The position numbers and the translations under genes are program-made. From contig NZ_CP068046.1 of NCBI RefSeq assembly GCF_016698665.1, positions 2,728,001-2,792,000 of the forward strand: a DNA stretch of 64,000 bases, read 5' to 3'. Shown here piece after piece: positions 62,957-64,000 of this stretch. The DNA is from Devosia rhizoryzae. Lineage in GTDB: Bacteria; Pseudomonadota; Alphaproteobacteria; Rhizobiales; Devosiaceae. The number at the start of each line of letters is the position of its first letter. The first letter of the stretch is position 1. The notes under the pieces were generated by a model. It ran no database searches, was not told where the DNA came from, and worked only from the letters and a program-made list of their open reading frames with translations.

Positions 62957-63600
62957 CCATACGTCATCACCTGAACGACGATCTTCTGATCGGCTATGCA
63001 TCGGGCAATCTGTCGGAAGGCTGGTCGCTTGCCGTGGCGACGCACCTGGCCATGTGCAGCGCATGCCGCAAGAACCTCGCGGTGGCGGAAGCTGCTGGCG
63101 GCGTGTTGCTGGAAGCCATCGAGCCGGTTGGCGGGGATGAGCGATCCTGGGAAGCACTTAAGTCGCGCCTTTTGAGCGAACCCACACCTCCAATCAAGCC
63201 CAAGGTGCAGCCTCCAAGCGCGTTGATCCCCGAGCCGCTGCGCTCCTATCTTGGCGCCGATCTGGCGGACCTCAAATGGCGCAGGGTCGGCACGGCGCAC
63301 CAGATCCTGATCAAGACGGAGGATCGCGAGACCCAGGTTCGCCTCCTGCGCATTCCGGCCGGCAAGCCCGTGCCCGAGCACAGCCATGGCGGACGCGAGC
63401 TGACCGTGGTGCTGACCGGCGCTTTCCATGACGAGATCGATCAGTTCGGCCCCGGTGATATCGAAGATGCCGACGGCTCGCTGACCCATCAGCCGGTGGC
63501 CAATGCCGAAGCCGATTGCATCTGCCTTGCCGTGACCGACGCGCCGCTCAAGTTCACCAGCCGTCTCGTGCGGCTCGTGCAGCCGTTCCTGGGTATCTAG
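62953..63600 (+). CDS. chrR: ChrR-type zinc anti-sigma factor with cupin domain
   Basis: The 215-residue protein has the N-terminal anti-sigma domain with zinc ligands H6, H31, C35 and C38 (the HxxxCxxC pattern) and a C-terminal cupin-like domain with H143, H145, E149 and H179, matching H141, H143, E147 and H177 of R. sphaeroides ChrR. C189 and C191 match its C187 and C189. In that species singlet oxygen releases the sigma factor through the cupin domain. So this is a ChrR with all known ligands in place. Confidence 0.92.
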   Translation: MTIRHHLNDDLLIGYASGNLSEGWSLAVATHLAMCSACRKNLAVAEAAGGVLLEAIEPVGGDERSWEALKSRLLSEPTPPIKPKVQPPSALIPEPLRSYLGADLADLKWRRVGTAHQILIKTEDRETQVRLLRIPAGKPVPEHSHGGRELTVVLTGAFHDEIDQFGPGDIEDADGSLTHQPVANAEADCICLAVTDAPLKFTSRLVRLVQPFLGI

Positions 63601-63609
63601 GAGACCGCA

Positions 63610-64000
63610 ATGCCGGGACCCGGCCTGCTGACGCTCCTTGCGGCCTATGCCGGCACAGGCGCCGTGTTCCTTGCGCTGGACTTCCTGTGGCTGGCGCTTG
63701 TCGCCGTAGGCTTTTATCGCGCCGAAATCGGGCCGCTGCTGCTTGGCAAATTCAACATGGCGCCGGCCGGAATTTTCTACCTGTTCTATGTCGCCGGTAT
63801 TGTGGGCTTTGCCATCGTTCCGGCACTTGCCACGCAGTCCTGGCTCTGGGCTTTAGCGGCTGGTGTGGCCCTGGGGTTTATCGCTTATGGCACCTATAAC
63901 ATGAGCAACCTGGCGACGCTTAAAGGCTGGTCGGCCAAGTTGTCCCTTGTGGACATGCTCTGGGGCGCTGCGCTCAGCGGTGTTGCGGCGCTTGCCGGCT
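63610..64000 (+). CDS. DUF2177 family membrane protein (3' end cut by window)
   Basis: The first 130 residues are seen; the stop is outside the window. It has four hydrophobic helices and the DUF2177 pattern: DFLWLALVAVGFYRAEIGPLL, APAGIFYLFYVAGI, GTYNMSNLATLKGW and DMLWGAALS. It is likely an inner-membrane protein of unknown role, common behind rpoE-chrR in alphaproteobacteria. ATG 63610 has AGGAG upstream and follows chrR by 9 bases, so it is in that operon. Confidence 0.82.
   Translation, partial: MPGPGLLTLLAAYAGTGAVFLALDFLWLALVAVGFYRAEIGPLLLGKFNMAPAGIFYLFYVAGIVGFAIVPALATQSWLWALAAGVALGFIAYGTYNMSNLATLKGWSAKLSLVDMLWGAALSGVAALAG

Overview
This 64 kb window is a GC-rich chromosomal segment of an alphaproteobacterium, most likely a Hyphomicrobiales member of the Devosia type. 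The markers are ChvG/ChvI beside a divergent pckA, a regulatory PTS (HprK lacking the N-terminal domain, EIIA-Man, HPr), the iron regulator RirA, a DivL-type cell-cycle kinase, CtrA-like boxes, and an ECF sigma/ChrR pair. The taxonomic call is an inference; there is no rRNA or tRNA in the window. Gene density is high, many genes overlap by 1-4 bases, and there are no transposases, phage genes or CRISPR arrays.

Layout. 1-6.5 kb: small hypotheticals, DUF1810, tsaE, the DivL homologue (tyrosine at the phospho-acceptor site), two secreted small proteins and MgtC. 6.6-16.5 kb: a tightly packed seven-gene minus-strand operon for a surface glycan (three free-standing or fused GT4-like glycosyltransferases plus one more fused to UDP-galactopyranose mutase, a glycosyltransferase fused to a clan GH-A hydrolase-like domain, a free-standing paralogue of that domain, and two oxidoreductases). 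16.7-21.5 kb: a sensory trio (single-domain receiver, large hybrid kinase, HWE kinase). 21.6-32.6 kb: ahcY, a DUF2937 protein, a TetR/TetA-like efflux pair with three operators, an AraC-GyrI regulator, a VOC protein, then hpr-EIIA-hprK-chvG-chvI and divergent pckA. In relatives the ChvGI/PTS/ahcY/divL/tsaE genes form one block; here it appears split by two inserts.

32.6-39.7 kb: a cell-wall hydrolase with CtrA-like boxes upstream, a HAD phosphatase, SelO, a gamma-carbonic anhydrase and a CHASE/PAS/GGDEF/EAL c-di-GMP protein. 39.8-45.2 kb: a complete dipeptide-type ABC importer. 45.2-54 kb: an oxidoreductase, SIMPL protein, aldo/keto reductase, ROK regulator, an IHF/HU protein divergent from rirA (with an Irr-box-like site between), an Uup-type ABC-F ATPase and a LacI regulator. 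54-60 kb: small genes, a three-gene phosphonate side operon (DUF1045-phnM-phnN), glycerate 2-kinase, VOC protein and a galactose-1-dehydrogenase-like enzyme. 60-64 kb: a photo-oxidative stress module, with sigma-ChrR-DUF2177 divergent from a flavin oxidoreductase-DUF1365 operon; both sides carry a TGATC(C/T)-N18-TA promoter.

The best candidates for something not yet described are the glycan operon with its two unusual fusions, the TetR/MFS pair whose regulator has lost tetracycline-contacting residues while keeping tet-like operators, and several perfect palindromes with no assigned protein.
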